NCBI GenBank assembly: GCA_934098455.1
Contig: CAKOOU010000002.1
Location: 7,997 to 71,996 of the forward strand
DNA: 64,000 nt
Direction: 5' to 3'
DNA from: an uncultured Bacilli bacterium
Lineage (GTDB): Bacteria > Bacillota_I > Bacilli_A > RF39 > UBA660
Under the pieces are notes generated by a model. It saw nothing but the letters and a program-made list of their open reading frames with translations. It was not told the DNA's origin and ran no database searches. Made by a program: the position numbers and the translations under genes. Positions 39,109-47,132 of the stretch are shown here, one piece after another (the stretch's first letter is position 1; every line of letters starts with the position of its first letter).

Positions 39109-39137
39109 ATTATATACTAATCTTAGTAAATATGCAA
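39109..39137 (-). promoter_or_regulatory. Sigma-A promoter of the S10 operon
   Basis: Minus strand: TTGCAT (39132-39137), a 17-nt spacer, and TATAAT (39109-39114). It is a strong promoter placed 138 nt before rpsJ. Confidence 0.8.
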
Positions 39138-39200
39138 GCAAAAATCACACTTTTTTCAAAAAAAATTGAATTTTTTTTAAATTATTATAATATAAAAGAA

Positions 39201-39224
39201 AAATAACCACATTTAATGGCTATT
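39201..39224 (-). terminator. Terminator of the DUF368 gene
   Basis: On the minus strand AAATAGCCA pairs with TGGTTATTT (one G-U pair) around a 6-7-nt loop, followed by TTCTTTT. It overlaps the stop at 39224. Confidence 0.7.
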
Positions 39225-40114
39225 TATACTTCTTTTTTACTATTAAATATTTTTAATTTTTGTAATCCAGCAACTACTACTCCACCTATTACAAAGAATA
39301 AAATATTAAAATTACTAAAATTAATTGCATCAACTGGATTATCTAATGTTGTCGGACCCATAATAATTGAATAAATTGACCCAATCATTAATCCTATTAT
39401 TAAATATACAGTAGCACATCTATAATTATCTAATGCTTTTTTAAGTAGTTTAATAATTGATAATATTCCAGTTATAACACCTAAACCAAAAATGAAAAGT
39501 CCCCAGAATGATGAAAAATTAAAATGCATTAAATCTTTTATACCTGTAATAATTGGTAAATATAATCCAAATATTAAAAGTAATGTTGAACCAGATATAC
39601 CAGGTAATATCATAGCACTTATTGCTATCATTCCAACTATAAATATATATATACTATGACTTAATGTTAATTTAGTTAAAGACATATCTGCTAACTTAGT
39701 ACTATTAAAATATGTTATTAAAAATACAATTACAATACCAAGTATTAAAAATAATATATTTAAATAATTCTTTTTTAAAGTATCTTTTTCTTCCTTAATA
39801 ATAATAGGTATTGAAATAAGAATAAATCCTATAAACAACGAAGATACTTTATATATATGACTTTCAAATACACTTGTAAGTATTAAAACAGAAAGTCCCA
39901 TACCTATTATCCAACCTATTCCTAACTTAAATAAATATTTAATTCCATCCATTCTTTTTTCTTTATGCAATAATGAATCTAACGCATTAATAAAATTATC
40001 ATAAAAACCTAACAAAAATGCTATTGTTCCACCAGAAACTCCAGGTACACTATCTGCCAACGCCATCATAAATCCATTAAAAAAATTTACTAAATATTCT
40101 TTTACTTTTTTCAT
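39224..40114 (-). CDS. popT: DUF368 membrane protein (undecaprenyl-phosphate translocase PopT family)
   Basis: A 296-residue polytopic membrane protein with the two family repeats: ADSVPGVSGGTIAFLLGFY near residue 22 and MILPGISGSTLLLIFGLY near residue 165. The family has been shown to recycle undecaprenyl phosphate across the membrane for wall polymer synthesis, so this gene fits the wall-related content of the window. The ATG 40114 is favoured, as AAGG lies 9 nt upstream; an earlier in-frame ATG touches that site. Confidence 0.9.
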   Translation of the reverse strand: MKKVKEYLVNFFNGFMMALADSVPGVSGGTIAFLLGFYDNFINALDSLLHKEKRMDGIKYLFKLGIGWIIGMGLSVLILTSVFESHIYKVSSLFIGFILISIPIIIKEEKDTLKKNYLNILFLILGIVIVFLITYFNSTKLADMSLTKLTLSHSIYIFIVGMIAISAMILPGISGSTLLLIFGLYLPIITGIKDLMHFNFSSFWGLFIFGLGVITGILSIIKLLKKALDNYRCATVYLIIGLMIGSIYSIIMGPTTLDNPVDAINFSNFNILFFVIGGVVVAGLQKLKIFNSKKEV

Positions 40115-40171
40115 AACTACCATCCTTCTTGATAATTATATCAATATGTATGTAAGAATATCAATAGTAAA

Positions 40172-40624
40172 CTATATTTCTGTAACAAATTCATAATTTA
40201 AACTGTCAATAACATCATAACTCTTAGACATTACTTTAACATCATATACTTTTGTTTCATATTCATTAAAACTAATATTATCAATAATATAATAAATATA
40301 AAGGTCATCTACTGTATAATCTAAATTACTTAAATCATACTCCTTACCATCTATTAATAATATTATATCATCATTTTTTAAATTAGAATCAAATCTATTA
40401 ACTTTAAACATTAAATCTTTATTATTATCTCTTCTACTTACATTATGTACCATTAAACAATCATTCTCATAAGCAACTTCTACCTCATATGTATTATCAT
40501 AATTTATTGTTTCCATATATTTTTTATTATCAAAATTATTCCATAACACATAACCAAATATTGCTATAAAAATAGATAACATCATTTCACATAATATAAT
40601 CATTAACTCTTTATAAAAATTCAT
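40172..40624 (-). CDS. Unknown single-pass membrane protein
   Basis: 150 residues: an N-terminal hydrophobic helix (about residues 7-28), then a beta-rich, acidic domain, probably extracytoplasmic. I do not recognise the family. The start ATG 40624 is set by GGGGG 8 nt upstream; a longer frame to 40663 overlaps the terminator-like palindrome. Its neighbours are popT and a rhomboid protease. Confidence 0.6.
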   Translation of the reverse strand: MNFYKELMIILCEMMLSIFIAIFGYVLWNNFDNKKYMETINYDNTYEVEVAYENDCLMVHNVSRRDNNKDLMFKVNRFDSNLKNDDIILLIDGKEYDLSNLDYTVDDLYIYYIIDNISFNEYETKVYDVKVMSKSYDVIDSLNYEFVTEI

Positions 40625-40654
40625 ATATACAACCCCCATAATATATACAAAAAT

Positions 40655-40679
40655 ATTTACCAATACCCAATTGGTAAAT
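40655..40679 (-). terminator. Terminator of the rhomboid gene
   Basis: ATTTACCAAT and ATTGGTAAAT form a perfect 10-bp stem with a 5-nt loop, followed by ATTTTTG on the minus strand. It lies behind the gene ending at 40713. Confidence 0.75.
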
Positions 40680-40712
40680 AAATTATAACACTTTTGTTCG
40701 TATTTGTCAAAA

Positions 40713-41843
40713 TTACTTAAACAATATAAAACATAGAAAACAAACTAATATTAACAAACAAACAGTTCCATTTATTCTATCAGTTTTATTACTTTTATTT
40801 TCAATACCAACAATCATAGTAGACAATAATCCTCCTACTAATCCACCAACATGAGCAGATACATCAATATTAGGAATAATAAAACCAATTCCTAAATTAA
40901 GAATGATTATAGGAATAATTTGTGATTTCATTACACTACCTAAATATATTCTATAATGATATCCAAAATATAATAAACTACCAAGAAGTCCAAATATAGC
41001 ACCACTTGCTCCTACACTCCAATTATTACTCATTACACAAGATAAAAGACTACCTGTAATCATACTAACAAAATAAACTATTAAAAACTTTTTTTTGCCA
41101 ATAAAATTTTCCAACTGCGTTCCTATTATATTTAAAGAATACATATTACATAACAAATGAATAATATCAGCATGTAAAAAACCACAAGTCAATAATCTAT
41201 ATATTTCTCCAGATTTTATATAATATTTATTAAGAGCAAAATTAGTAAAAACATCACATAAACCACTAGAACTTAATATAAAAGAAAGTATAAATATTAT
41301 TACATTTACTATAATTAATACTTTAGTAGCAATTATCTTCTTAGGACTAAATACCTTTTCATAAAATTCATTTTCACTCAATGTCTTCTCATTAATATCA
41401 TTACTAACATTAATTAAAAAATCTATTCCATGTAAATCTTTTATTTCCTCTTCATTTATATTAGGAAATAATTCTTGTACTTTTTTATCATGTAAATCTT
41501 CATCATCTCTAATAATTAAATTATCTATATCTTTACCATCAACTATTTTAATCTCTTCATTAATATCAATAAATATATTTAAAACTTTCATTTTCCTACT
41601 CAAAGTCTTTTTACTTATTTGTTTCCTAACATTATTTATTTTAAACATATCTAACTTATATTGTTCTATATTATGTATATAATTAGAATTAATTCTAATA
41701 ATCTTATAATAATTATCTAAATTTTCCAACCAAACTTCATTTTGTACTCCATTAACAAGTATAGGAGCATAATTTTCTTTAGTTACAAAATAATGTACTA
41801 ATTTCATTACTAATTCATCTTTATTACTAAAAGGAATATTCAT
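40713..41843 (-). CDS. Rhomboid family intramembrane serine protease
   Basis: A 376-residue protein. The N-terminal ~170 residues are a soluble domain; the C-terminal part has at least six helices with the rhomboid motifs HADIIHLLCNMYSL, the catalytic Ser in VGASGAIFG, and the catalytic His in SAHVGGLVGG. This arrangement is like Bacillus GluP (YqgP), but without its TPR tail. It cleaves membrane proteins within the bilayer. The ATG at 41843 has AAGG 8 nt upstream; GTG at 41852 is less likely. Confidence 0.92.
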   Translation of the reverse strand: MNIPFSNKDELVMKLVHYFVTKENYAPILVNGVQNEVWLENLDNYYKIIRINSNYIHNIEQYKLDMFKINNVRKQISKKTLSRKMKVLNIFIDINEEIKIVDGKDIDNLIIRDDEDLHDKKVQELFPNINEEEIKDLHGIDFLINVSNDINEKTLSENEFYEKVFSPKKIIATKVLIIVNVIIFILSFILSSSGLCDVFTNFALNKYYIKSGEIYRLLTCGFLHADIIHLLCNMYSLNIIGTQLENFIGKKKFLIVYFVSMITGSLLSCVMSNNWSVGASGAIFGLLGSLLYFGYHYRIYLGSVMKSQIIPIIILNLGIGFIIPNIDVSAHVGGLVGGLLSTMIVGIENKSNKTDRINGTVCLLILVCFLCFILFK

Positions 41844-41905
41844 ATTATTCACCTTCCCGCATATATATTTTATAACAAAGTAAGATTTAAGTAAAGTGAG
41901 GACCT

Positions 41906-42232
41906 ATGAAAAAATACATATCTTTTTTAATTATTTTTATACCATGGCTATTACCACTATCAATTCTCTTATCAAGAACACATAACATATTCATCAATTA
42001 CTATACAATATTATCTTTCTTATTCTACTTATTAATTTCATATTACGTATATCTTATATTAAAACATAACCAAAATAAAAAAGACTTTTTACTAAACATT
42101 ACTCTATTATATATATCAAACTTATTTCTCATACTAACACTAACTTACTATAACTCTCTTCTAAGTTCTACATTACTTACTATATGTCAATTATTAATAA
42201 CTCTTAAACTCTATATAAATAATAATACCTAA
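41906..42232 (+). CDS. Unknown small polytopic membrane protein
   Basis: 108 residues with three or four hydrophobic helices and few charged residues. GAGG lies 4 nt before the ATG and a strong terminator follows, so it is probably expressed. No family was recognised. It sits divergently from the rhomboid gene and convergently with the surface protein gene. Confidence 0.6.
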   Translation: MKKYISFLIIFIPWLLPLSILLSRTHNIFINYYTILSFLFYLLISYYVYLILKHNQNKKDFLLNITLLYISNLFLILTLTYYNSLLSSTLLTICQLLITLKLYINNNT

Positions 42233-42251
42233 TAGATTATGCCTATTAGGT
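42227..42251. terminator. Bidirectional terminator
   Basis: ACCTAATAG and CTATTAGGT form a perfect 9-bp stem with a 7-nt loop, with T-rich tracts on both sides. It serves the small membrane protein (+) and the surface protein gene (-). Confidence 0.88.
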
Positions 42252-42257
42252 TTATTA

Positions 42258-44171
42258 TTATTCTATAACATAAGGATTAGAAATAGTTCCATCTCCACTT
42301 GAAATTTGTGCATTTGCAATAAGTGTTATTGATGGACGAGAGTAGAAGTTGTCGTTCACAAAGTCGTGGCTCAAGTAGCCATCGTCGCCCACGTCGAATG
42401 CGTAATCGTAGCTGCCGACGAAGTCGTAAGGCGACAAAGACCAAAAGTATAAACCGTTTGATTGTTGATAATCATTTATTAAGTAATAATCTGTATTACT
42501 TGAACCAACCTTTCCACCAGCATATACTATTTCATCTGCTGTTAATGTTCCCACATACATATCAGTATTATTTTCATCTGCAAACTTTGTCATTACTGTT
42601 CCATTACATTTTAATGTTGGTTCTTTTTTTGTTTTTCCAGACAAACGAACATAGGAATCATAATAAAATGATGTATCATTAACATCATTAACTTGATTGT
42701 CTAGCACTTCTTGATTAGTTAATGCTGTTGTATTATCACTACTAGTTGCATACGCTTTATCATTTAAACACCAGTCTCCCGCTTTTAATTTATCTAAATA
42801 ATTTGCTAGAGGACCAGTTTGAAAGTTTTTAAATGCTGTTGCCATTGATTTATCTTTATTTGTTCCACCATTTAAATAATTCATTAAATACTTTGTACTT
42901 GAATTTTGTGTACCGTCAGAAGCAGTTAACGTTTTTGCTTCATGTTGTGTATATCCAAAATTACCAGTTTTTGTTGTACCACCAGTTGTAGTCGGAATAT
43001 TCCAATTTCCATTCATTGTTTCTGAACATGTTTCATCTTGGTCTTCTAATATTAATTTTATACTTCCATCTCCTGCTATACGAACTGCTCTCCAACACAT
43101 TCCTGCAAAATTTACATAATTATCTATTACATTTCCTCTAAAGTAATAACTTGTTCCATAATCATCTGGTGTAACGTTCAAAACTTTTTCATCTTCTGCA
43201 CTTGTTTCTTCCGCAGGTTTTGTTTTAGGAGTTTCCAAAAATTCTGTTCCATTCGCTTTTGTTTTTGCACTTGTATATATAGCATTTGCAAGAGTTCCAT
43301 CTTCAAATGGATTGTAATCCTTTACATTATCCAAATTAATTGTAAAGTCACTTGATGTCTTTGTTAAATTTATTGTTACTGTTTGCGAATCTTCTGTTGT
43401 TATTATTGTTGTTCCACTTACTCCTGCTGTTTCTCCTTTATTTATTGTTATATCTTTTTGTCCTAATACTGTTCCATCTTTATCTTTTAAATATATTGTA
43501 TGACTTCCTGGTTCTACTCCTGGTATTGTATATGTATTATTATTTATTTGACTCTTCTTTGGATTACTATGTAATTCTACATAGTCTCCTTCACTTGCTC
43601 CAGTTACTGTTCCTGTTATATCTACTATATCTCTTAAATTATATATTTGTACTTTTGCAGATACTTCTTTTCCCATATCTACACTTTGGTCTACATTCAT
43701 TTCTTTATATGTTAATTGTAAACTATATGTTTGTACTTCATCTTTTACTATATTATTTGTTACTAGTATTCCATTTTGTGTTGGAAATACTGTTTCTGTT
43801 TTTCCATTACATGTACTATTAGTTACACTACTTGTACATGTAAGTGTATATACCATATCACTTGTTCTTTCTAAATTATTTACTAATTCTTCTAAGTATA
43901 CAGCATAATTATTTATAGTTGCATTACCACTATTAGTTACTGTAAATGTCTTTGCTGTTATAGAATCTCCTGGTTCTATCTTTTCTGCTGTTATAAGTGC
44001 ATTTCCATCTCCATACACTAATTCTAAGTTTGCTGTTGTTACACTAATACTTTTTTCATTATCATTTCCTTTTATTTTAGTTAGGAAATATGCATAAGTT
44101 AATCCTACAAGAATTAAAAGTACTAAAAATATTCCTGTTACACTTACTATTAATCGTTGTTTTCTATTCAT
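42258..44171 (-). CDS. Anchored surface protein with variable, lectin-like C-terminus
   Basis: A 637-residue protein. It has a membrane helix ending LTYAYFLTKIKG, a TasA-like domain (LELVYGDGNA, TFTVTNSGN) with a Cys pair, an Ig/PEGA-like region near residues 190-260 (HTIYLKDKDGTVLG), and a C-terminal domain from about residue 340 (FAGMCWRAVRIAGDG, YFWSLSPYDF, RPSITL). The last domain resembles the C-type-lectin-like domains that DGRs diversify, and its variable part has a very different codon pattern (42342-42428). The leader upstream (44217-44420) has an 11-bp C tract. ATG 44171 is preferred; GTG 44183 is also in frame. Probably an adhesin; the ligand is unknown. Confidence 0.75.
   Translation of the reverse strand: MNRKQRLIVSVTGIFLVLLILVGLTYAYFLTKIKGNDNEKSISVTTANLELVYGDGNALITAEKIEPGDSITAKTFTVTNSGNATINNYAVYLEELVNNLERTSDMVYTLTCTSSVTNSTCNGKTETVFPTQNGILVTNNIVKDEVQTYSLQLTYKEMNVDQSVDMGKEVSAKVQIYNLRDIVDITGTVTGASEGDYVELHSNPKKSQINNNTYTIPGVEPGSHTIYLKDKDGTVLGQKDITINKGETAGVSGTTIITTEDSQTVTINLTKTSSDFTINLDNVKDYNPFEDGTLANAIYTSAKTKANGTEFLETPKTKPAEETSAEDEKVLNVTPDDYGTSYYFRGNVIDNYVNFAGMCWRAVRIAGDGSIKLILEDQDETCSETMNGNWNIPTTTGGTTKTGNFGYTQHEAKTLTASDGTQNSSTKYLMNYLNGGTNKDKSMATAFKNFQTGPLANYLDKLKAGDWCLNDKAYATSSDNTTALTNQEVLDNQVNDVNDTSFYYDSYVRLSGKTKKEPTLKCNGTVMTKFADENNTDMYVGTLTADEIVYAGGKVGSSNTDYYLINDYQQSNGLYFWSLSPYDFVGSYDYAFDVGDDGYLSHDFVNDNFYSRPSITLIANAQISSGDGTISNPYVIE
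42342..42428 (-). other. GC-rich island resembling a DGR variable region
   Basis: Within the surface protein gene, 22 of 29 successive codons end in C (TAC, GAC, TTC, GTC, GGC, AGC, CAC, AAC), while the flanking codons of the same gene end mostly in A or T. Random replacement of A in an AAC-rich template gives exactly such a set. The position, near the C-terminus and just before the conserved RPSITL end, is that of known variable regions. No template repeat or reverse transcriptase is in the window. Confidence 0.6.
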
Positions 44172-44216
44172 CTTTTTAAACACCTTCCTTTATTTTACAA
44201 ATATATTATATAATAA

Positions 44217-44420
44217 TTAATTTTAAATTAACATGGGCTTATAGCACTACATATATTAAAACATACTACATATAAAATATTTGTCGAACACACAAAAAAA
44301 TCATATTTTTTCTTCTTTTATACCCCCCCCCCCGAACAAATTTTCGAGATCGGGAGAGAAGTATATGATTTTTGATTTTTTTATGAATAGAAAATTATTT
44401 GCGAATTAAAATGTACAAAT
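44217..44420 (-). promoter_or_regulatory. Conserved upstream leader, copy B, with poly-C/poly-G tract
   Basis: It matches copy A (11872-12080) over most of its length. The tract of 11 C (44323-44333) reads as poly-G on the minus strand and is directly followed by TATAAAAG, a plausible -10. Upstream of it CGAA-N6-TTCG and CCCGA/TCGGG can form a hairpin. Homopolymers at this place can change length by slippage and so alter promoter spacing. The palindrome TTAATTTTAAATTAA is at 44217-44231. Confidence 0.6.
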
Positions 44421-44524
44421 TCTAATTCTTTTTGGTATTTCTACCTTAATAAAATATTATCAAATATAAATTATTTTGTAAATAATTTATTAACATTTTA
44501 TGATACTTTTATTAATAATAAAAA

Positions 44525-44545
44525 AGCACTTAAGATATAAGTACT
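44525..44545 (-). terminator. Terminator of rpoZ
   Basis: On the minus strand AGTACTTA pairs with TAAGTGCT (one G-U pair) around a 5-nt loop, followed by six T. Confidence 0.7.
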
Positions 44546-44554
44546 CAATTCTTA

Positions 44555-44755
44555 TTAATTATTTCTAACTTTTATTAATCCTTTTTCAACTTCTTCTAAT
44601 GCTCTACCTAATTCTCTTTTATTATGGTATTCACATTCCTTCATTTGATAATGATCGAATTCATGCATTTGTTTAGCTCTTTGGCTAATAACATGAACTA
44701 GTTTATACTTAGAATCAATAATGTTTAATAATTTATCAATTGATGGATATATCAT
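44555..44755 (-). CDS. rpoZ: RNA polymerase omega subunit
   Basis: 66 residues with the family start YPSIDKLLNIIDSKYKLV, an ISQRAKQM helix (the usual AKRARQ) and the end KRELGRALEEVEKG. It binds the beta-prime C-terminus and stabilises RNA polymerase. It has its own terminator; the usual neighbour gmk is absent. Confidence 0.9.
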   Translation of the reverse strand: MIYPSIDKLLNIIDSKYKLVHVISQRAKQMHEFDHYQMKECEYHNKRELGRALEEVEKGLIKVRNN

Positions 44756-44844
44756 TTAGCCACCCTCCTACAATAATAATATACTATATTATTTAATTAT
44801 TAAACATACTTTACAAATATTTTTTACATTAATTTTACAAAAAA

Positions 44845-44860
44845 GAACATTTACATGTTC
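44845..44860 (-). terminator. Terminator of the YtxH/DUF948 operon
   Basis: GAACAT and ATGTTC form a 6-bp stem with a 4-nt loop, followed by TTTTTT on the minus strand. Confidence 0.75.
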
Positions 44861-44862
44861 AA

Positions 44863-45258
44863 TTATTTCTTTTCTAATTTTTCAGTTATAGAATTTAATA
44901 CTTCAATAGCACTTAATCTTATTTCATCTGCTGCTTTTTCTAAAACAGGTGTTCCTTTTTCTACAGCAAGATTATATAAGTCTTCACTTTTCTTAACTAT
45001 TTTTTTACCTTTTTCTTTAGCTATCTTAAGTGCTTTTTCTTTATCTAAATCACTTAATTCCTTTTTAATTTCTTTAATTTGTTTTTCTATTTTCTTTTTA
45101 ACATCATCTTTATCAATAGATTTAACACTTTCATACATTTCATTTAACTTATTAGCTAATTTTTTTCTAGTTTCTTTACCTTTTTCAGGTGCAAATAACA
45201 TTCCAATTCCTACACCCAATCCAATACCTGCTATTACTTTACCAATATTTTTACTCAT
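44863..45258 (-). CDS. YtxH domain protein
   Basis: 131 residues. The N-terminus is the Gly-rich membrane segment GKVIAGIGLGVGIGMLFAPEKG, the hallmark of YtxH proteins, followed by a long Lys/Glu coiled-coil region. In Bacillus, YtxG-YtxH are envelope stress proteins. The ATG 45258 has AAGG 9 nt upstream and overlaps the preceding DUF948 gene by 8 nt, which repeats the ytxG-ytxH pairing. Confidence 0.85.
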   Translation of the reverse strand: MSKNIGKVIAGIGLGVGIGMLFAPEKGKETRKKLANKLNEMYESVKSIDKDDVKKKIEKQIKEIKKELSDLDKEKALKIAKEKGKKIVKKSEDLYNLAVEKGTPVLEKAADEIRLSAIEVLNSITEKLEKK

Positions 45259-45529
45259 CTTCATATTCCTTCTTTCTTTTAAATAATTTATTTATTAAAC
45301 TAATAATACCTTCAATTATACTTGTTATACCAATAGATAGTTTCTCACTTGTAAGGTCTATTAATTTAAAAACACCATTAAATGAACTAACTTTATCTTG
45401 TACATCAACTAATAATTTATCTGTTTTATTTACTACCATAATTAATTTTATACCTAATATTATCATTATAATAAGTAAAACTATTAATAATACATAGATA
45501 ATTACTGGTAACGCTTCTACTATTTCCAT
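45251..45529 (-). CDS. DUF948 (YtxG-like) membrane protein
   Basis: 92 residues with an N-terminal hydrophobic helix (residues 7-32) and a heptad-like region (NKTDKLLVDVQDKV), as in DUF948 proteins. It is overlapped by the YtxH gene, its usual partner, and lies 2 nt after a disordered acidic protein gene. A role in envelope stress is inferred from the family. Confidence 0.8.
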   Translation of the reverse strand: MEIVEALPVIIYVLLIVLLIIMIILGIKLIMVVNKTDKLLVDVQDKVSSFNGVFKLIDLTSEKLSIGITSIIEGIISLINKLFKRKKEYEDE

Positions 45530-45531
45530 AA

Positions 45532-46401
45532 TTATTCTCCCTTTTCTTCATACATAGAATCTATTAAACTAAATAGATCTGCTTCTTCATCATCTATTTC
45601 ATCTTCTTTACTTATCTCTTCAGTATCTCTATTTAATAAATCATCAATAGAATTAGTTGGTATATTCAATTTATCATTATGTACATCTTTATTATACTCA
45701 ACTTCTTCATCTTCTATACCACTAACATCTGGTATATCTAAATTTTTATTATCTTCTTCAATTAATTCACCTATAGTTTTTTTCTTATCTACAGGCTCTT
45801 CTACTATAATATTTTCTTTAATTGGTTCAATTACTTTTTCTTTTTTTAATTTAATTTCTTCACTTACTTTAATTTCTTTTGTATTAGTTAAATTTGCATC
45901 TATTTCATCTTCTAATGACCCAAATGCTCTTTTTCTAACTTCTTCTATCGTAAGTTCATTAGGTTTTCTTAATATATCTTTTTTTACTATAACATCTTCT
46001 TTTTTATAATTTTGATCTAAAACTCCATATACTGGTGATATTATTGGAGTTGGTTTAAAATGTTTTTTTTCTTCTTTTCTTGTTAAGAAATCACTATAAT
46101 CTCTTTTTTCTGGTCTTTTATTTACTGGTTTAGTTTCACGTACAACCTTAGGTTTTGCATCTTCTTTCTTTACTGGCTCTATTTCATCATCTTCAAAATC
46201 TATAGGAAATGTAAATGTTGATTCAGATTTATATTCTCTATCACTAAAATCATCTTTAGGAATTTTAATCTCTTTGATAGGATTTTCCTCTTCTTTAATT
46301 TTATTTATTTTTATTTCTTTTTTAGTTTCTTCTTTTATTTCTGGAATTTCTATTTCTTCTTCATCAAATAATATTCCTTTAACTTTATCTAATAATCCCA
46401 T
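45532..46401 (-). CDS. Disordered acidic protein with a conserved-looking short motif
   Basis: 289 residues, highly charged (Glu/Lys/Asp) and without membrane segments, and likely disordered. One block stands out as ordered and probably conserved: KPTPIISPVYGVLDQNYKKE near residue 115, followed by NELTIEEVRKRAFGSLEDE. An N-terminal amphipathic helix (MGLLDKVKGILF) could touch the membrane. I believe I have seen this block in related low-GC genomes but cannot name the family. It is coupled to DUF948 and a lipoprotein gene. Confidence 0.65.
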   Translation of the reverse strand: MGLLDKVKGILFDEEEIEIPEIKEETKKEIKINKIKEEENPIKEIKIPKDDFSDREYKSESTFTFPIDFEDDEIEPVKKEDAKPKVVRETKPVNKRPEKRDYSDFLTRKEEKKHFKPTPIISPVYGVLDQNYKKEDVIVKKDILRKPNELTIEEVRKRAFGSLEDEIDANLTNTKEIKVSEEIKLKKEKVIEPIKENIIVEEPVDKKKTIGELIEEDNKNLDIPDVSGIEDEEVEYNKDVHNDKLNIPTNSIDDLLNRDTEEISKEDEIDDEEADLFSLIDSMYEEKGE

Positions 46402-46415
46402 AAAAGTCTTCCTTT

Positions 46416-47060
46416 CTAATTAATAACATCGTAATCAGGTATGTCATTTTCTTTTTCATCATATGTATCATACTCTTCAACTACGTCAATAAAATCTTCT
46501 TTACTTTTTTTATCACCAAATAAATTTAAATTCATTTCTTTATTATTAAGTTTTTCATCTTTTATTAAACTACCTATCAAATCTTTATCATATTTAATAG
46601 TAGACAATATTATTATACTATTATTTATAGAAGTATTCAAATCTATTTTATCTACTTTCACTTCTATTTTAGCATAATTATATACAATTTCAACTAAGTA
46701 TTTTTCATTTATTTCATTTATACAAATATATCCAGTTTTATTTTTATACTTAAATTCATTTTTATCATTACATTTTTTTTCTATAACTATATCTTTATTA
46801 TTATAAAAACTTATTACATCTACGTATAAATAATAAGTATTATCATTACTATTAATTATTTCATTATTATTATAAATATTTTTTACATTCATATATTTAG
46901 GTAAATAATATTTATATCCATTTCCACTATGATTATATATTTTATTAGAATAATTATCTTTTATAGTATTATTTATATTATCTTTATAATCAATCTTATT
47001 TATGTTTGTACATGCGCTTGTAAATACTAATATACTTACTAAAAGTATTAATTTTTTCAT
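46416..47060 (-). CDS. Lipoprotein of unknown function
   Basis: 214 residues with a signal peptide and lipobox (VFTSAC, Cys at about residue 17), followed by an Asn/Lys/Tyr-rich extracytoplasmic domain with a GYKYYLPKYM segment and an acidic tail. First gene of the envelope operon lipoprotein - disordered protein - DUF948 - YtxH. No family recognised. Confidence 0.75.
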   Translation of the reverse strand: MKKLILLVSILVFTSACTNINKIDYKDNINNTIKDNYSNKIYNHSGNGYKYYLPKYMNVKNIYNNNEIINSNDNTYYLYVDVISFYNNKDIVIEKKCNDKNEFKYKNKTGYICINEINEKYLVEIVYNYAKIEVKVDKIDLNTSINNSIIILSTIKYDKDLIGSLIKDEKLNNKEMNLNLFGDKKSKEDFIDVVEEYDTYDEKENDIPDYDVIN

Positions 47061-47099
47061 ATTTCACCTACTTTTACATAGATAATTATAACAAAAAAA

Positions 47100-47132
47100 A
47101 AGAAATAGTTAAATATTTTTGTTATATTTCTT
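47100..47132 (-). terminator. Terminator of the 47131-48081 surface protein gene
   Basis: AAGAAATA and TATTTCTT form an 8-bp stem with an AT-rich loop, followed on the minus strand by nine T. Confidence 0.7.

Noticed and set aside
41906..42232. TspO/MBR family membrane protein
   Set aside because: Size and helix number are suggestive, but the conserved Trp/Pro motifs of TspO are absent.
42323..42682. Plus-strand ORF starting with Arg/Ser-rich sequence
   Set aside because: It is the antisense of the C-terminal variable region; no ribosome-binding site, and the opposite frame is clearly the real gene.
43352..43822. Leu-rich plus-strand ORF of 156 residues
   Set aside because: It lies antisense within the surface protein gene; its extreme Leu/Phe/Tyr composition is a by-product of the AT-rich Thr/Val/Asn codons on the other strand.
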